From: Flavobacterium akiainvivens | GTDB taxonomy: Bacteria; Bacteroidota; Bacteroidia; Flavobacteriales; Flavobacteriaceae | Assembly (NCBI RefSeq): GCF_001278115.1 | Contig: NZ_LIYD01000005.1 | Coordinates: forward strand, 705,197 to 769,196 | Direction of reading: 5' to 3' | DNA length: 64,000 nucleotides | Position numbers and translations under genes: made by a program | Notes under the pieces: model-generated | Seen by the model: the letters and a program-made list of their open reading frames with translations, nothing else | What the model was told of the DNA's origin: nothing | Databases searched by the model: none | Shown here: in pieces, positions 16,466 through 24,986 of the stretch | Layout of the letters: each line of letters starts with the position of its first letter | Numbering within the stretch: position 1 is the stretch's first letter

Positions 16466-17350
16466 CATTTTATAAAGCGAATAAGCCGATGTTAGTATAA
16501 TAAGCGTGCCTACCATAAAAAACAATACTCTTTTATTTATGCGCGATGCTATAAAAGCCCCCAAAGGAGCAGCAAGCGCGCCACCCGTTATAAGCCCTAA
16601 TATTATTTGCCAATGGCTTATCCCTAAAATAAATACAAAAACAGCTGTGGCGAAATAGGTCACAAAAAATTCGGCTGTATTAACGGTGCCTATGGCATGG
16701 CGCGGGTCTTTGCCCTGGCCTATAAGGTTGCTGGTTACAATAGGGCCCCATCCACCGCCGCCAATAGTATCAAGAAATCCGCCTACAAGTGCCAGTAGTG
16801 GGGCACGTTTTACATTTCTATCTTCTCTTTTTTTATTTTCTATGCCTTTATAAATAATGTAGCTCCCTAATAATATCAAATAGGCCGATATGTAGGGTTT
16901 TACCACATTTCCGTCAAAATAACCGCTTATAAGGTAAGCACCCAGTACAGCACCCAATGTGCCCGTAATTACTATTTTAAAGAAAAGGGGTTTGTCTATA
17001 TTCTTAAATTTAATGTGTGCCAACCCGCTTATTCCGGTCGTAAAAATCTCGCTGGTATGCACGCTGGCCGATGCAAGCCCGGCAGGTATGCCATAATTCA
17101 TAAGCAGGGTGGTGCAACTTACACCATAAGCCATGCCCAGTGCGCCATCTATTAGCTGTGCTAAAAAGCCTACTGCCATAAAAAAGAAAAAGTTGCTGTT
17201 AAACTCAAGCGTGCCGTTAAGAGCTTCCAGCGTTAGCAGGTAACCAAAATAGCCTATAATTACCAGTTTAAGCAGCAGCATGGTTATGGCTATCTGCTTA
17301 AAGGTAATATTATTTGTGGCGCGCTCAAGTGTTAATATTATTCGGGTCAT
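16460..17350 (-). CDS. TauE/SafE family membrane transporter
   Basis: 296 residues with about eight hydrophobic helices. TauE/SafE proteins export sulfite or organosulfur anions. Family markers are G-F-L-A-Q-L-I-D-G-A-L-G-M-A-Y-G near residue 60 and G-G-F-L-D-T-I-G-G-G-G-W-G-P near 190, the two half-repeat glycine motifs. The N-terminal extension before the first motif is longer than in the shortest members. No sulfur gene lies beside it, so the substrate stays open. It ends 6 bases inside the response regulator gene on the other strand, with no terminator hairpin visible between them. Confidence 0.9.
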   Translation of the reverse strand: MTRIILTLERATNNITFKQIAITMLLLKLVIIGYFGYLLTLEALNGTLEFNSNFFFFMAVGFLAQLIDGALGMAYGVSCTTLLMNYGIPAGLASASVHTSEIFTTGISGLAHIKFKNIDKPLFFKIVITGTLGAVLGAYLISGYFDGNVVKPYISAYLILLGSYIIYKGIENKKREDRNVKRAPLLALVGGFLDTIGGGGWGPIVTSNLIGQGKDPRHAIGTVNTAEFFVTYFATAVFVFILGISHWQIILGLITGGALAAPLGAFIASRINKRVLFFMVGTLIILTSAYSLYKML

Positions 17351-17536
17351 GGGCTTAAAATTATACTACTATATAATTTCTATAGAGTAGTAGGTTTTGC
17401 AAATATAATAAACACAATTAAATAGCCGCATGACAAGAAGCATTTATTGATATATAACAAAAATTTATTGAATGTAGCTTATGTATTACAGTTTTGTTCG
17501 CTACTTTTAATGTACAAAAATCAACATACATAACTT

Positions 17537-19159
17537 ATGGAAAACAACACAAAACCAGACAAACTAAATATTTTTACTACACAGATTCCCGAAGAATATA
17601 ATATACCCGAAATACACCAACGCGAATACCTTTTAAATGGAGAGCTTGTGCCATGGAATGGAGCTGTACAGGAGGTATGGTCGCCGGTTAGCATACCCGG
17701 CCAAGATGGGCTCAAGCGTAAGCTTGTAGGTACAATACCCCACACTACACCTACAGAATCTATGGAGGCACTACAGGCTGCTGTAGATGCTTATAATAAT
17801 GGTCTTGGAGAATGGCCAACCATGAAAGTAGAAGACCGCATTAAGTGTATGCAAAAATTTGTAGGCTTAATGATTAATGAGCGCGACCTGGTTATAAAAT
17901 TGCTTATGTGGGAAATAGGAAAATCACTGGCTGATGCGACTAAAGAGTTTGACCGTACGGTTGAGTACATCAATTTTACTATCGATGCTTACAAAGATAT
18001 TGACCGCGAATCTTCAAGGTTTCAGGTGGCTGAAGGCACTATTGCACAAATAAGGCGTGCACCTCTTGGTGTGGTGCTTAGTATGGGGCCGTTTAACTAT
18101 CCGCTAAACGAAATTTTTACCACACTTATACCTGCCCTTATTATGGGTAATACTATACTTTTTAAAATGCCGAAGCATGGTGTGCTGGCACACTATCCGT
18201 TGCTAAAGGCGTTTAAAGAATCGTTCCCAAAAGGAACAGTAAGTACACTATATGGTAAGGGTTCTGAAATTATAACTCCAATAATGGAAAGTGGTAAGGT
18301 AAATGTACTGGCATTTATTGGTTCAAGTAAAGTGGCCAATGGCCTTAAAAAACAGCATCCTAAGGTTAACCGCCTGCGCGCGATATTAAGTCTTGATGCC
18401 AAGAACGCCGCTATAGTAACTAATAATGCTGACCTTGATGTGGCCGTTAATGAGAGTATATTAGGTTCGCTTTCATTTAACGGGCAACGTTGTACGGCAC
18501 TTAAGCTGATATTTGTACAAAGGGGTGTGGCGGATGAGTTTGTGAAAAAACTGAGCGAAAAGGTATCTGCCCTTAAGCCCGGCCTGCCTTGGGATAAAGA
18601 TGTTAAGATAACCCCGCTGCCTGAAGCTGATAAGCCTGAATACCTAAAAGGTATTATTGAAGATGCAGAGGCGAAAGGCGCTAAAGTGGTAAATGAGTAT
18701 GGTGGCTATACGGAAGGCTCTTTTGTATTCCCGGCGGTGGTATATCCGGTAAATGATACCATGCGGCTGTATGAAGAAGAGCAGTTTGGGCCGGTAATTC
18801 CTGTGGTGCCGTTTGACACAATAGACGAGCCGCTTAAGTACCAGATTGAAGCTAACCATGGTATGCAGGTAAGTATTTTTAGTAACGATGCTAAAGAGGT
18901 TGCCAGTCTTATAGACCCGTTTGTAAACCTGGTAAGCCGTGTAAATATTAATACACAGGCGCAACGCGGCCCAGACGTTTTTCCTTTTACAGGAAGAAAA
19001 GACAGTGCCGAAGGTACGCTTTCAGTAGCCGATGCACTAAGGTCGTTTTCAATACGTTCGTTGGTAGCAGCTAAGGTAAACGATACTACTAAAGATTTGT
19101 TTAATACTATTGTGCGTGATCATGACAGTAACTTCCTGAGTACAGATTATATATTTTAA
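17537..19159 (+). CDS. Aldehyde dehydrogenase, GapN-like, with altered general-base position
   Basis: 540 residues. ALDH superfamily, closest by pattern to non-phosphorylating NADP-dependent glyceraldehyde-3-phosphate dehydrogenase. Visible are the nucleophile C319 in F-N-G-Q-R-C-T-A, the oxyanion Asn in P-F-N-Y-P, and E-E-Q-F-G-P-V near residue 415. Where most ALDHs have E-L-G-G-K with the general-base Glu, this protein has S286-L-D-A-K. I recall this S/G-L-D-A-K form in other Bacteroidota homologues, so it is probably a clade feature and not a mutation. No signal peptide. Stands alone with its own terminator. GapN function is inferred and I withhold the symbol. Confidence 0.88.
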   Translation: MENNTKPDKLNIFTTQIPEEYNIPEIHQREYLLNGELVPWNGAVQEVWSPVSIPGQDGLKRKLVGTIPHTTPTESMEALQAAVDAYNNGLGEWPTMKVEDRIKCMQKFVGLMINERDLVIKLLMWEIGKSLADATKEFDRTVEYINFTIDAYKDIDRESSRFQVAEGTIAQIRRAPLGVVLSMGPFNYPLNEIFTTLIPALIMGNTILFKMPKHGVLAHYPLLKAFKESFPKGTVSTLYGKGSEIITPIMESGKVNVLAFIGSSKVANGLKKQHPKVNRLRAILSLDAKNAAIVTNNADLDVAVNESILGSLSFNGQRCTALKLIFVQRGVADEFVKKLSEKVSALKPGLPWDKDVKITPLPEADKPEYLKGIIEDAEAKGAKVVNEYGGYTEGSFVFPAVVYPVNDTMRLYEEEQFGPVIPVVPFDTIDEPLKYQIEANHGMQVSIFSNDAKEVASLIDPFVNLVSRVNINTQAQRGPDVFPFTGRKDSAEGTLSVADALRSFSIRSLVAAKVNDTTKDLFNTIVRDHDSNFLSTDYIF

Positions 19160-19177
19160 TATTTTAGAAAGAAATAT

Positions 19178-19203
19178 AAGAGCGGCTTTTTTAAGCCGCT
19201 CTT
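19178..19203 (+). terminator. Terminator of the aldehyde dehydrogenase gene
   Basis: Perfect 11-bp stem AAGAGCGGCTT / AAGCCGCTCTT with a TTTT loop, followed by TGTGTTTT. Confidence 0.85.
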
Positions 19204-19250
19204 TGTGTTTTATATGGGTATGCAGAGGTTAATTAATCTTCAAATGAAAA

Positions 19251-19268
19251 GGCCGCATTGCTGCGGCC
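19251..19268 (-). terminator. Terminator of the OmpW-like gene
   Basis: GGCCGCA-TTGC-TGCGGCC. On the minus strand the stem is followed by TTTTC, 25 bases past the gene's stop. Confidence 0.75.
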
Positions 19269-19292
19269 CGGGTCAATCAAAATAACAATTCC

Positions 19293-19964
19293 CTAAAATT
19301 TCATCCCTATGCCTATGCCAATGAGCAGTGGGTTTATATCTACATCAGCCGGTATAGAAAGTCCTGTAGCGAGGTTAGAGGCATCTACAGTAACATCTGT
19401 ATTCAGGAATATTTTCTTGATATCGGCATTTATAAAGAATTTATCGGTAATTATGTAATCAAAGCCCAACTGAAAGGCATAACCAAAGGCATTGTCATAT
19501 TTTACATCTTTTACGGTACTTCCTTGGTCTACGCTATAAAAAATAGTGTAGTTTACACCCGCACCTACATAAGGCTTAAAGTTTGTTTCAGGAAAGAAAT
19601 GATATTGTACTGTTAGGGTAGGAGGCAGCAGCCACACACTGCCGAGGTCTACATTAGCATTTTTAGAACCTCCAACAGCAGAAATGTCAGAACCTTTAGT
19701 ATTTACATCGTGCTTGCTCGTGCCAAGTATAAGTTCTGCAGCAATATTTTTGGTGAAGAAATAGGTAAAGTCCAGTTCCGGAATAACAGTGTTTGAGATT
19801 TCAGTATCTCCGCCTATAATCCCTATGTTGGCACTTTCATCAGGCAGTACTGCTACACCTCGCAGGCGCACCTGCCATCTTTTAAAATCAGTTGTTTCAG
19901 TATCCTGGGCAAAAGTTATTCCGGTAAGGGCAAGCGCCATGGCGGCAAAAAGTAATTTTTTCAT
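19293..19964 (-). CDS. OmpW family outer-membrane protein
   Basis: 223 residues. OmpW proteins are eight-stranded outer-membrane barrels that pass small hydrophobic molecules. Signal peptide ends T-F-A-Q near residue 20. The sequence alternates hydrophobic and polar residues throughout and carries the family segments L-P-P-T-L-T-V-Q-Y-H-F, F-K-P-Y-V-G-A-G-V-N-Y and F-F-I-N-A-D-I-K-K. The C-terminal residue is Phe, as expected for barrel assembly. A consensus promoter box inside an inverted repeat lies upstream. Confidence 0.92.
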   Translation of the reverse strand: MKKLLFAAMALALTGITFAQDTETTDFKRWQVRLRGVAVLPDESANIGIIGGDTEISNTVIPELDFTYFFTKNIAAELILGTSKHDVNTKGSDISAVGGSKNANVDLGSVWLLPPTLTVQYHFFPETNFKPYVGAGVNYTIFYSVDQGSTVKDVKYDNAFGYAFQLGFDYIITDKFFINADIKKIFLNTDVTVDASNLATGLSIPADVDINPLLIGIGIGMKF

Positions 19965-19983
19965 AATATTTGTGTTTTGAATT

Positions 19984-20000
19984 ACATACCAAAAGTATGT
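19984..20000 (-). promoter_or_regulatory. OmpW promoter -7 box inside an inverted repeat
   Basis: ACATAC-CAAAA-GTATGT (19984-19989 and 19995-20000) is a perfect 6-bp inverted repeat. On the minus strand it contains TACTTTTG (19997-19990), a TAnnTTTG match, 26 bases before the ATG. A repressor bound here would block the promoter. Confidence 0.55.
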
Positions 20001-20063
20001 ATCACAAACCGCCCGGATACTGACTTAAATCATGGTTAGGATAAAAAATGGGTGTATTTATTT

Positions 20064-20243
20064 CTATTTGCCCCATCCGTTTTGCATCTTTTTATAAGAT
20101 TCTTTACTAACCGTGTGTTTACTTTTTGCACGGGATTTGCCTTTGCGCCGCCTGGCGTTTATATTGTTAACTAAGGAGTTTTTTACACCCAACTTGTTTT
20201 TCTTACTGCTGCTTTTTCGGGCTTTTTTCTTTAGTTTGCTCAT
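20064..20243 (-). CDS. Small, very basic protein of unknown function
   Basis: 59 residues from the ATG at 20243. A longer frame opens upstream at 20282, but M-S-K-L-K-K-K-A-R-K is the natural start. It is dominated by Lys, Arg and Ser, with K-K-x-A-R-K-S-S-S-K-K and R-R-R-K-G-K-S-R-A-K-S-K, and ends Q-N-G-W-G-K. It has no cysteines and no hydrophobic core, so it is probably disordered and may bind nucleic acid or the ribosome. I recall similar short proteins in other flavobacteria but know no function. Confidence 0.7.
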   Translation of the reverse strand: MSKLKKKARKSSSKKNKLGVKNSLVNNINARRRKGKSRAKSKHTVSKESYKKMQNGWGK

Positions 20244-20338
20244 AACGCTAATTTTAATTATTGAAGTTACGGATAGAGCCATGCAAAAAAATGCTAAATA
20301 ACGTTTCGATAAGAAATGCCCGTATGGTTTTTAGGTTG

Positions 20339-20346
20339 TAAATTTG
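20339..20346 (+). promoter_or_regulatory. Thioesterase promoter -7 box
   Basis: TAAATTTG, exact TAnnTTTG match, 54 bases before the ATG at 20400. Confidence 0.45.
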
Positions 20347-20399
20347 TAGGGTAAAAACACTCAGGTTCACATAACATTGACATTGTAAATTAACATCAT

Positions 20400-20792
20400 A
20401 TGAGATTCCATACCCGCAAATGGGTAAAACCCGAAGACCTTAACCCCAATGGTACCTTGTTTGGCGGTAAACTGCTTTCATGGATAGATGAGGAGGCAGC
20501 CCTGTACTCAATAATTCAGCTTGAAAACCAGCGTATAGTTACCAAGCACATGAGCGAAATTAACTTTATGGCATCAGCACGTCAAGGCGATATAATAGAG
20601 ATAGGTATAGATGTGGTTAAATTTGGCCGTACATCTATAGTTTTGAGAAGTGAAGTGCGCAATAAAATGACGCAGGAAAAAATTATTACTGTAGATAATA
20701 TTACTATGGTAAACCTGGATAGTTTTGGCCGTCCGTCTGCACACGGCAAAACGCAGATTGAATATGTAAAAGACAGGATAGCAAAACCATAA
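20400..20792 (+). CDS. Acyl-CoA thioesterase (hotdog fold, YciA-like)
   Basis: 130 residues, a single hotdog domain. It hydrolyses acyl-CoA to free acid and CoA in the cytoplasm. The family helix is clear: N15-P-N17-G-T-L-F-G-G-K-L-L-S-W-I-D30-E-E-A, with N17 and D30 as likely active-site residues. The strand F-M-A-S-A-R-Q-G-D matches the dimer-interface region. Chain-length preference cannot be read. Stands alone, with a 12-bp hairpin terminator before the convergent MscS gene. Confidence 0.92.
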   Translation: MRFHTRKWVKPEDLNPNGTLFGGKLLSWIDEEAALYSIIQLENQRIVTKHMSEINFMASARQGDIIEIGIDVVKFGRTSIVLRSEVRNKMTQEKIITVDNITMVNLDSFGRPSAHGKTQIEYVKDRIAKP

Positions 20793-20800
20793 AGGGTTTA

Positions 20801-20840
20801 TTGTTCAGCGTTATTTATATTTCTAAAAAACGCTGAACAA
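20801..20840. terminator. Bidirectional hairpin between thioesterase and MscS genes
   Basis: Perfect 12-bp stem TTGTTCAGCGTT / AACGCTGAACAA (20801-20812, 20829-20840) with a 16-base loop. The right arm ends 7 bases before the minus-strand stop at 20848. Confidence 0.7.
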
Positions 20841-20847
20841 CTGAACT

Positions 20848-22089
20848 TTATTCAACAAAACTGTTTGCTGATGGCAGTTCAAATATTTCGAGATCAAAAT
20901 ATTTTACTGATGCTATAATGTGGTCAAAAATATCGGCCATTATATACTCGTAGTTTAGCCAGCGCTTATCGCTTGTAAACAGGTATATTTCAATAGGTAT
21001 ACCTTTATCGGTTGGCTGCAGATGACGGCACATAATGGTCATATCTTTATTTACACCGGGATAATGCTCAATATAGCTGTTTATGTATTTCCTGAAAATG
21101 CCCAGGTTGGTCATATTTCTTCCATTAAGCGGTAGCGATTTATCAATACTGTTTTTTTCGTTAAATGTATTAATATCACTGCGGCGCTGATCAAGATAGT
21201 TAGCTATAAGTTGTATCTTCTTTAGATCATCTATTTCGTCATCTGTAATGAAGCGCACACTATTTGCCTTAATCAGTATATGCCTTTTTACACGGCGTCC
21301 TCCACTTTCCTGCATACCGCGCCAGTTTTTAAAAGAGTCAGATATCAGGCTATAAGTAGGTATAGTAGTAGTGGTCATGTCAAAATTGCGCACCTTAACG
21401 GTAGCCAGGTTAATTTCAATCACATCACCATCAGCGCCATATTTTTCAATGGTTATCCAGTCACCTATGCGCACAATGTCGTTAACCGTTACCTGTATAC
21501 TGGCAACAAAGCCCAGTATGGTATCTTTAAAAATTAGGATTATTATAGCCGAAATAGCACCAAACGTACTGATAAGTGCTGTAAATGAGGTGTCAAATAA
21601 GGCAAGGATTATAGCTGTTATGGCAAAAATCCACAGCATTATCATTACTACCTGAATGTAGCTGTCAATGGGCTTATCGTTATAATCAGGTAATAATTTT
21701 AAGTAGTCACGCAGCGAGTTAAACACGCTACGTATTATCCACAATGTAAGCAATATTATAAAAGCTGTTATCCCTTTGTGGAAAAGGTACTCCCATCTTG
21801 AAAAATCGGTTAGTATAACCGGAACTGTTTGATATACCACATAAAGTGGTATTAGGTGGGCAATATATTGAGGCGTTTTATTTTGTACTAAAAAATCGTC
21901 AAATTGGGTTTTGCTGCGGCGTGCTGCCACTGCTGTAGCCCAAAGTACTATTTTTCGCGCAATAAAATCTATTACAAATGTGGCAATAATAATGACTAAA
22001 AGATTAACCGCAAGGTTGGCATACAATGCGGTTGTCTTTTTAAAATCCAGTTCCCTGAACAGGTCGTATGCCCAGTGAAATATATCCAT
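20848..22089 (-). CDS. Mechanosensitive ion channel, MscS family
   Basis: 413 residues. MscS-family channels open under membrane tension to release solutes during osmotic downshock. Four to five hydrophobic helices are present within about 1-190, ending in the pore-lining Gly/Ala-rich helix. The conserved beta-domain follows (G-D-W-I-T-I-E near 225, N-F-D-M-T-T-T-T-I-P-T-Y near 255) and then a long C-terminal cytoplasmic region. This matches the YbdG-like subgroup with an insertion in the C-terminal domain. Its ATG directly follows the stop of the DUF3817 gene, so the two form an operon. Confidence 0.92.
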   Translation of the reverse strand: MDIFHWAYDLFRELDFKKTTALYANLAVNLLVIIIATFVIDFIARKIVLWATAVAARRSKTQFDDFLVQNKTPQYIAHLIPLYVVYQTVPVILTDFSRWEYLFHKGITAFIILLTLWIIRSVFNSLRDYLKLLPDYNDKPIDSYIQVVMIMLWIFAITAIILALFDTSFTALISTFGAISAIIILIFKDTILGFVASIQVTVNDIVRIGDWITIEKYGADGDVIEINLATVKVRNFDMTTTTIPTYSLISDSFKNWRGMQESGGRRVKRHILIKANSVRFITDDEIDDLKKIQLIANYLDQRRSDINTFNEKNSIDKSLPLNGRNMTNLGIFRKYINSYIEHYPGVNKDMTIMCRHLQPTDKGIPIEIYLFTSDKRWLNYEYIMADIFDHIIASVKYFDLEIFELPSANSFVE

Positions 22090-22377
22090 TTAGCTGTTTT
22101 GTGTGTTTCGGAAATATTTGTATTCAATATAGAATGTACCAAAGGGTATTAGAGATGCCAGACAAATAATCAGGAATTTTTTAGTATCCCAGTTTTCTTT
22201 TTCTTTCAAGATAAAAGCGGCTATAATATATGCTATAAAAAGAAAGCCATGTGTGTAGCCTGCCGGTTTCATGATAGTTTCATCTCCACCAATATACTTC
22301 AATGGCATGGCAACAAAAAATAATACTAATAAAGAGATACCTTCAAGGGTTGCAATTATTTTAAAAAAGCGTGTCAT
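22090..22377 (-). CDS. DUF3817-type small integral membrane protein
   Basis: 95 residues from the ATG at 22377. A TTG at 22398 is in frame but lies inside the promoter -7 box, so it is excluded. Three hydrophobic helices, with the family marks A-T-L-E-G-I-S-L-L near residue 10, K-P-A-G-Y-T-H-G-F near 40 and G-T-F-Y-I-E-Y-K near the end. Function is unknown for the family. It is first in a two-gene operon with the MscS channel, with no gap. Confidence 0.85.
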   Translation of the reverse strand: MTRFFKIIATLEGISLLVLFFVAMPLKYIGGDETIMKPAGYTHGFLFIAYIIAAFILKEKENWDTKKFLIICLASLIPFGTFYIEYKYFRNTQNS

Positions 22378-22395
22378 AAGTTGTAAAATTTGTTG

Positions 22396-22403
22396 CAAAG
22401 GTA
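22396..22403 (-). promoter_or_regulatory. Promoter -7 box of the DUF3817-MscS operon
   Basis: TACCTTTG on the minus strand, exact consensus, 19 bases before the ATG at 22377. It decides the start choice of that gene. Confidence 0.6.
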
Positions 22404-22477
22404 GTTACTAAAGTTTTTTCCATAAAGTTAAATTACAGGAAATATCTTATTCTTATCTTAGCAATAAACAACCTGAT

Positions 22478-23527
22478 ATGAAGAAATACCTGCCATTGAT
22501 TTTGTTCTCAATACTAATTTCATCCTGCAAAAAGGAAGAAAAACATAAGTTTAAGCCTTCGTTTGCATCTGTTACAGTAGATACCTTGTTAACAGACAGT
22601 ATCAGTATACGTGCATTAGCTATTGATGGTAATAAAGTGTGGTATGCAGGTAGTAAAGGTAAATATGGCTGGGTATCGTTAAGTGGGGGTAAAGATTTTA
22701 ATGGTGTGGCATCTCAGGATACCATATTCCCTGAATTCAGGGCTATTGCCCAAACAGCTACCGATGTTTTTATACTGAGTGCAGCATCTCCGGCGTTGTT
22801 GTTTAAAATATCTAAAGACGGTAAGAGCACCCGCCTTGTGTATATCGATACTGCCAAAACTGTCTTTTATGATTGTCTGAAGATAGACGGGAAAAACGGA
22901 ATTGCCTTTGGCGATCCACAAAATGGTTATCCTGACTTACTAAAAACGGATAATGGAGGTGAAAAATGGTATAAAGAAAGTAAAACTATTTCTCCTAAGC
23001 TATCTGATGGAGAGGCAGCCTTTGCCGCAAGTAATACTAATATTGTAATTAAAGATGGCAAAACATGGATAGCTACCGGTGGTAAAAAGTCGCGTGTACT
23101 ATTCAAAGATAAAGATGCAAAAAACTGGCAGGAATTTATTTCTCCTATTGTACAGGGTAGTGAGGCAACCGGCCCATATAGCATAGACTTTTATGATACC
23201 GAAGTTGGGTTTATGGCTGGTGGAGATTATACAGAACCAGATAGCAATGCTAAAAATAAGGCATTAACTACAGATGGTGGTAAGACCTGGAAACTGGTTG
23301 CTGATGGTAGTGGACCTGGCTATATAAGCTGCGTGCAGTTTGTGCCGGGCAGCGATGGTTATGAGCTGGTTACTACAGGTGGCAACGGTATTTTTTATAG
23401 TTATGACCGTGGTGTTACCTGGAAAAAAATCCTTAATGATACCAACCTTCATACACTACAGTTTGCAGATGCCAAAACGCTTATTGCTGCCGGGCAAAAC
23501 CGTATTGTGCTAATAAAACTGAAATAG
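22478..23527 (+). CDS. YCF48/BNR-like beta-propeller lipoprotein
   Basis: 349 residues. Signal peptide with lipobox I-S-S-C17 followed by K-K-E-E-K. The body has repeated propeller blades with T-D-N-G-G-E-K-W, T-D-G-G-K-T-W and S-Y-D-R-G-V-T-W, the Asp-box type motif seen in YCF48 and sialidase-like propellers. Six to seven blades fit the length. Catalytic residues of a sialidase were not found, so it is probably a binding or assembly protein at the envelope. A promoter for the next gene lies within its last codons. Confidence 0.85.
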   Translation: MKKYLPLILFSILISSCKKEEKHKFKPSFASVTVDTLLTDSISIRALAIDGNKVWYAGSKGKYGWVSLSGGKDFNGVASQDTIFPEFRAIAQTATDVFILSAASPALLFKISKDGKSTRLVYIDTAKTVFYDCLKIDGKNGIAFGDPQNGYPDLLKTDNGGEKWYKESKTISPKLSDGEAAFAASNTNIVIKDGKTWIATGGKKSRVLFKDKDAKNWQEFISPIVQGSEATGPYSIDFYDTEVGFMAGGDYTEPDSNAKNKALTTDGGKTWKLVADGSGPGYISCVQFVPGSDGYELVTTGGNGIFYSYDRGVTWKKILNDTNLHTLQFADAKTLIAAGQNRIVLIKLK

Positions 23528-23536
23528 TTACATTTG
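23505..23536 (+). promoter_or_regulatory. Promoter with both -33 and -7 elements
   Basis: TTG at 23505-23507, 21 bases, then TACATTTG at 23529-23536, 18 bases before the ATG at 23555. A complete match to the Bacteroidota sigma pattern, overlapping the end of the propeller gene. Confidence 0.65.
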
Positions 23537-23554
23537 CACTCCTAAAAGTAAACT

Positions 23555-23737
23555 ATGAAAACCATTTATATCATAATAATGTTTGCAGCGGCATTTGTGG
23601 CGCTTTATGAGCAATCAATTCCAAAGCCTAATGTATATATAATGGTAGGGGCGCTAATAGTATTTGTAGTGGGGCTGATGCGCCTTATGAGCAAAGTGCC
23701 TTCTAAAAATGAAAGAGACAGTAATGGCGAAGTTTAA
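23555..23737 (+). CDS. Small two-helix membrane protein
   Basis: 60 residues. Helices at about 3-19 and 28-45, separated by Q-S-I-P-K-P-N, then a charged tail. No family recognised. It has its own promoter and overlaps the Smr-domain gene, whose likely ATG at 23724 lies inside its last codons. Coupled translation is likely. Confidence 0.75.
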   Translation: MKTIYIIIMFAAAFVALYEQSIPKPNVYIMVGALIVFVVGLMRLMSKVPSKNERDSNGEV

Positions 23738-24281
23738 AGCAGGAGATACGGTAACAGTACTTGATGATTCTTTTACCGGCAAGGTTAAAGGATATAAAAA
23801 AGACAGGGTTGTTGTAGTTACTACCGATGGCTTTGAGCTGGAATTTAGCGAAAGTGAACTGGTTAAAACCCAAACAGGCGATATGCAGGCACTGTTTAGT
23901 GGGCGTAGTGTATCTTCCATATTAAAGGAAAAACAGGAGCCTGCCAAACGCAGCTTTGTCAAGGAAAAGAAGCCTAAGAAGGACGGATTTGTGCTGGAAG
24001 TTGACCTCCATATAGAAAAACTGGTAAAGAATAAGCGGGGCATGAGCAATTACGATATCCTTACGCTACAGACTGAAACCGCCAAAAGCCAGCTTGATTT
24101 TGCCATACGCAACAGGCTGCCGCGTGTGGTTTTTATCCACGGGGTGGGGGAAGGCGTACTTAAAGCCGAACTGGACTTTCTTTTTGGCCGTTACGACGGT
24201 GTTATAGTGAGCGACGGCGATTACCAAAAGTATGGCGGCGGCGCTACCGAAGTGTATATTAAGCAAAACCCGAATCGATAA
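23724..24281 (+). CDS. Smr-domain protein (MutS2 C-terminal-like)
   Basis: 185 residues from the ATG at 23724. An ATG at 23709 is also possible, but M-A-K-F-K-A-G-D is the more usual beginning. An N-terminal SH3-like part (K-A-G-D-T-V-T-V-L-D-D) is followed by a charged linker. The Smr domain occupies about 90-180, with E-V-D-L-H-I and H-G-V-G-E-G-V-L-K, the motif tied to DNA or RNA nicking. The usual D-L-H-G is D-L-H-I here. MutS ATPase parts are absent, so it is a stand-alone Smr protein. The role is not known. Confidence 0.88.
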   Translation: MAKFKAGDTVTVLDDSFTGKVKGYKKDRVVVVTTDGFELEFSESELVKTQTGDMQALFSGRSVSSILKEKQEPAKRSFVKEKKPKKDGFVLEVDLHIEKLVKNKRGMSNYDILTLQTETAKSQLDFAIRNRLPRVVFIHGVGEGVLKAELDFLFGRYDGVIVSDGDYQKYGGGATEVYIKQNPNR

Positions 24282-24288
24282 TTTTCTG

Positions 24289-24335
24289 CTACGAATTGCA
24301 CAAATTTCTCTAATTTTAATTCGTGCAATTCGTAG
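24289..24335. terminator. Long hairpin between convergent genes, repeat-like
   Basis: 13-bp perfect stem CTACGAATTGCAC / GTGCAATTCGTAG (24289-24301, 24323-24335) enclosing AT-rich sequence. The core GCAATTCGT is built like dispersed intergenic repeats of this phylum. It separates the Smr gene (+) from the esterase gene (-). Confidence 0.65.
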
Positions 24336-24341
24336 TCAAAA

Positions 24342-24986
24342 CTACTTATTCAAAAAATTAAGTAAATCATAAAAATTTTGTGGTGCAACACCATGGCCTA
24401 CAGGATATTCGTGATATTCTGTATCCAGTCCTAATGTTTTAAGGAACTCCGGGGCTTTACGCGTCCATTCTACCGGGATTACTTGGTCTACAACACCGTG
24501 CGAAATAAAGTATTTTATGTGCTTTACGCTCTCGGTGTGTAGGTTTTCGCCAATAATTGCCGGGTGCATATAGCCGCTGAGGGCTGCCACACGGCTTATT
24601 TTTTCAGGATAAGTTAACGATACCCCATAGCTTAAAATAGCGCCCTGGCTGAAGCCTATGAGTGTTACATTTTCTTTGTCAATAGGATAAGCGTCAATGG
24701 CCTCATCTATAAATTTGGCAATGAGGTCGCGAGACTGTTGTGCCTGTACGTCATCGGTAAACTTGTTCATATCGGCGTCAAAATTTATGGCATACCATGC
24801 AAAGCAATAGCCGGGCAGGTTATAAGGTGCACGTACCGAGATGATAAAATACTCATCGGGCAACTGCGCGGCAAAACCAAACAGGTCTTCTTCGTTACTA
24901 CCATACCCGTGAATAAGCAGCAGCAGCGGGTTTTTATCTTTTTTAACTTTTGGTTCCCTAACCAGGTGATAAAGTGATAAATCCAT
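24342..24986 (-). CDS. Alpha/beta hydrolase, phospholipase/carboxylesterase type
   Basis: 214 residues, no signal peptide, so cytoplasmic. The catalytic triad is visible: S113 in G-F-S-Q-G, D167 in G-V-V-D-Q-V-I-P and H198 in G-H-G-V-A-P. The oxyanion region is L-L-I-H-G-Y-G-S near residue 25. It matches small carboxylesterases of the acyl-protein thioesterase group. The natural substrate is unknown. Its ATG overlaps the upstream stop by one base (TAATG), so it is the last gene of an operon with the two genes upstream. Confidence 0.9.
   Translation of the reverse strand: MDLSLYHLVREPKVKKDKNPLLLLIHGYGSNEEDLFGFAAQLPDEYFIISVRAPYNLPGYCFAWYAINFDADMNKFTDDVQAQQSRDLIAKFIDEAIDAYPIDKENVTLIGFSQGAILSYGVSLTYPEKISRVAALSGYMHPAIIGENLHTESVKHIKYFISHGVVDQVIPVEWTRKAPEFLKTLGLDTEYHEYPVGHGVAPQNFYDLLNFLNK

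Noticed and set aside
22378..22398. TTG at 22398 as start of the DUF3817 gene
   Set aside because: It falls within the promoter -7 box on the same strand, and the ATG at 22377 fits the family N-terminus.
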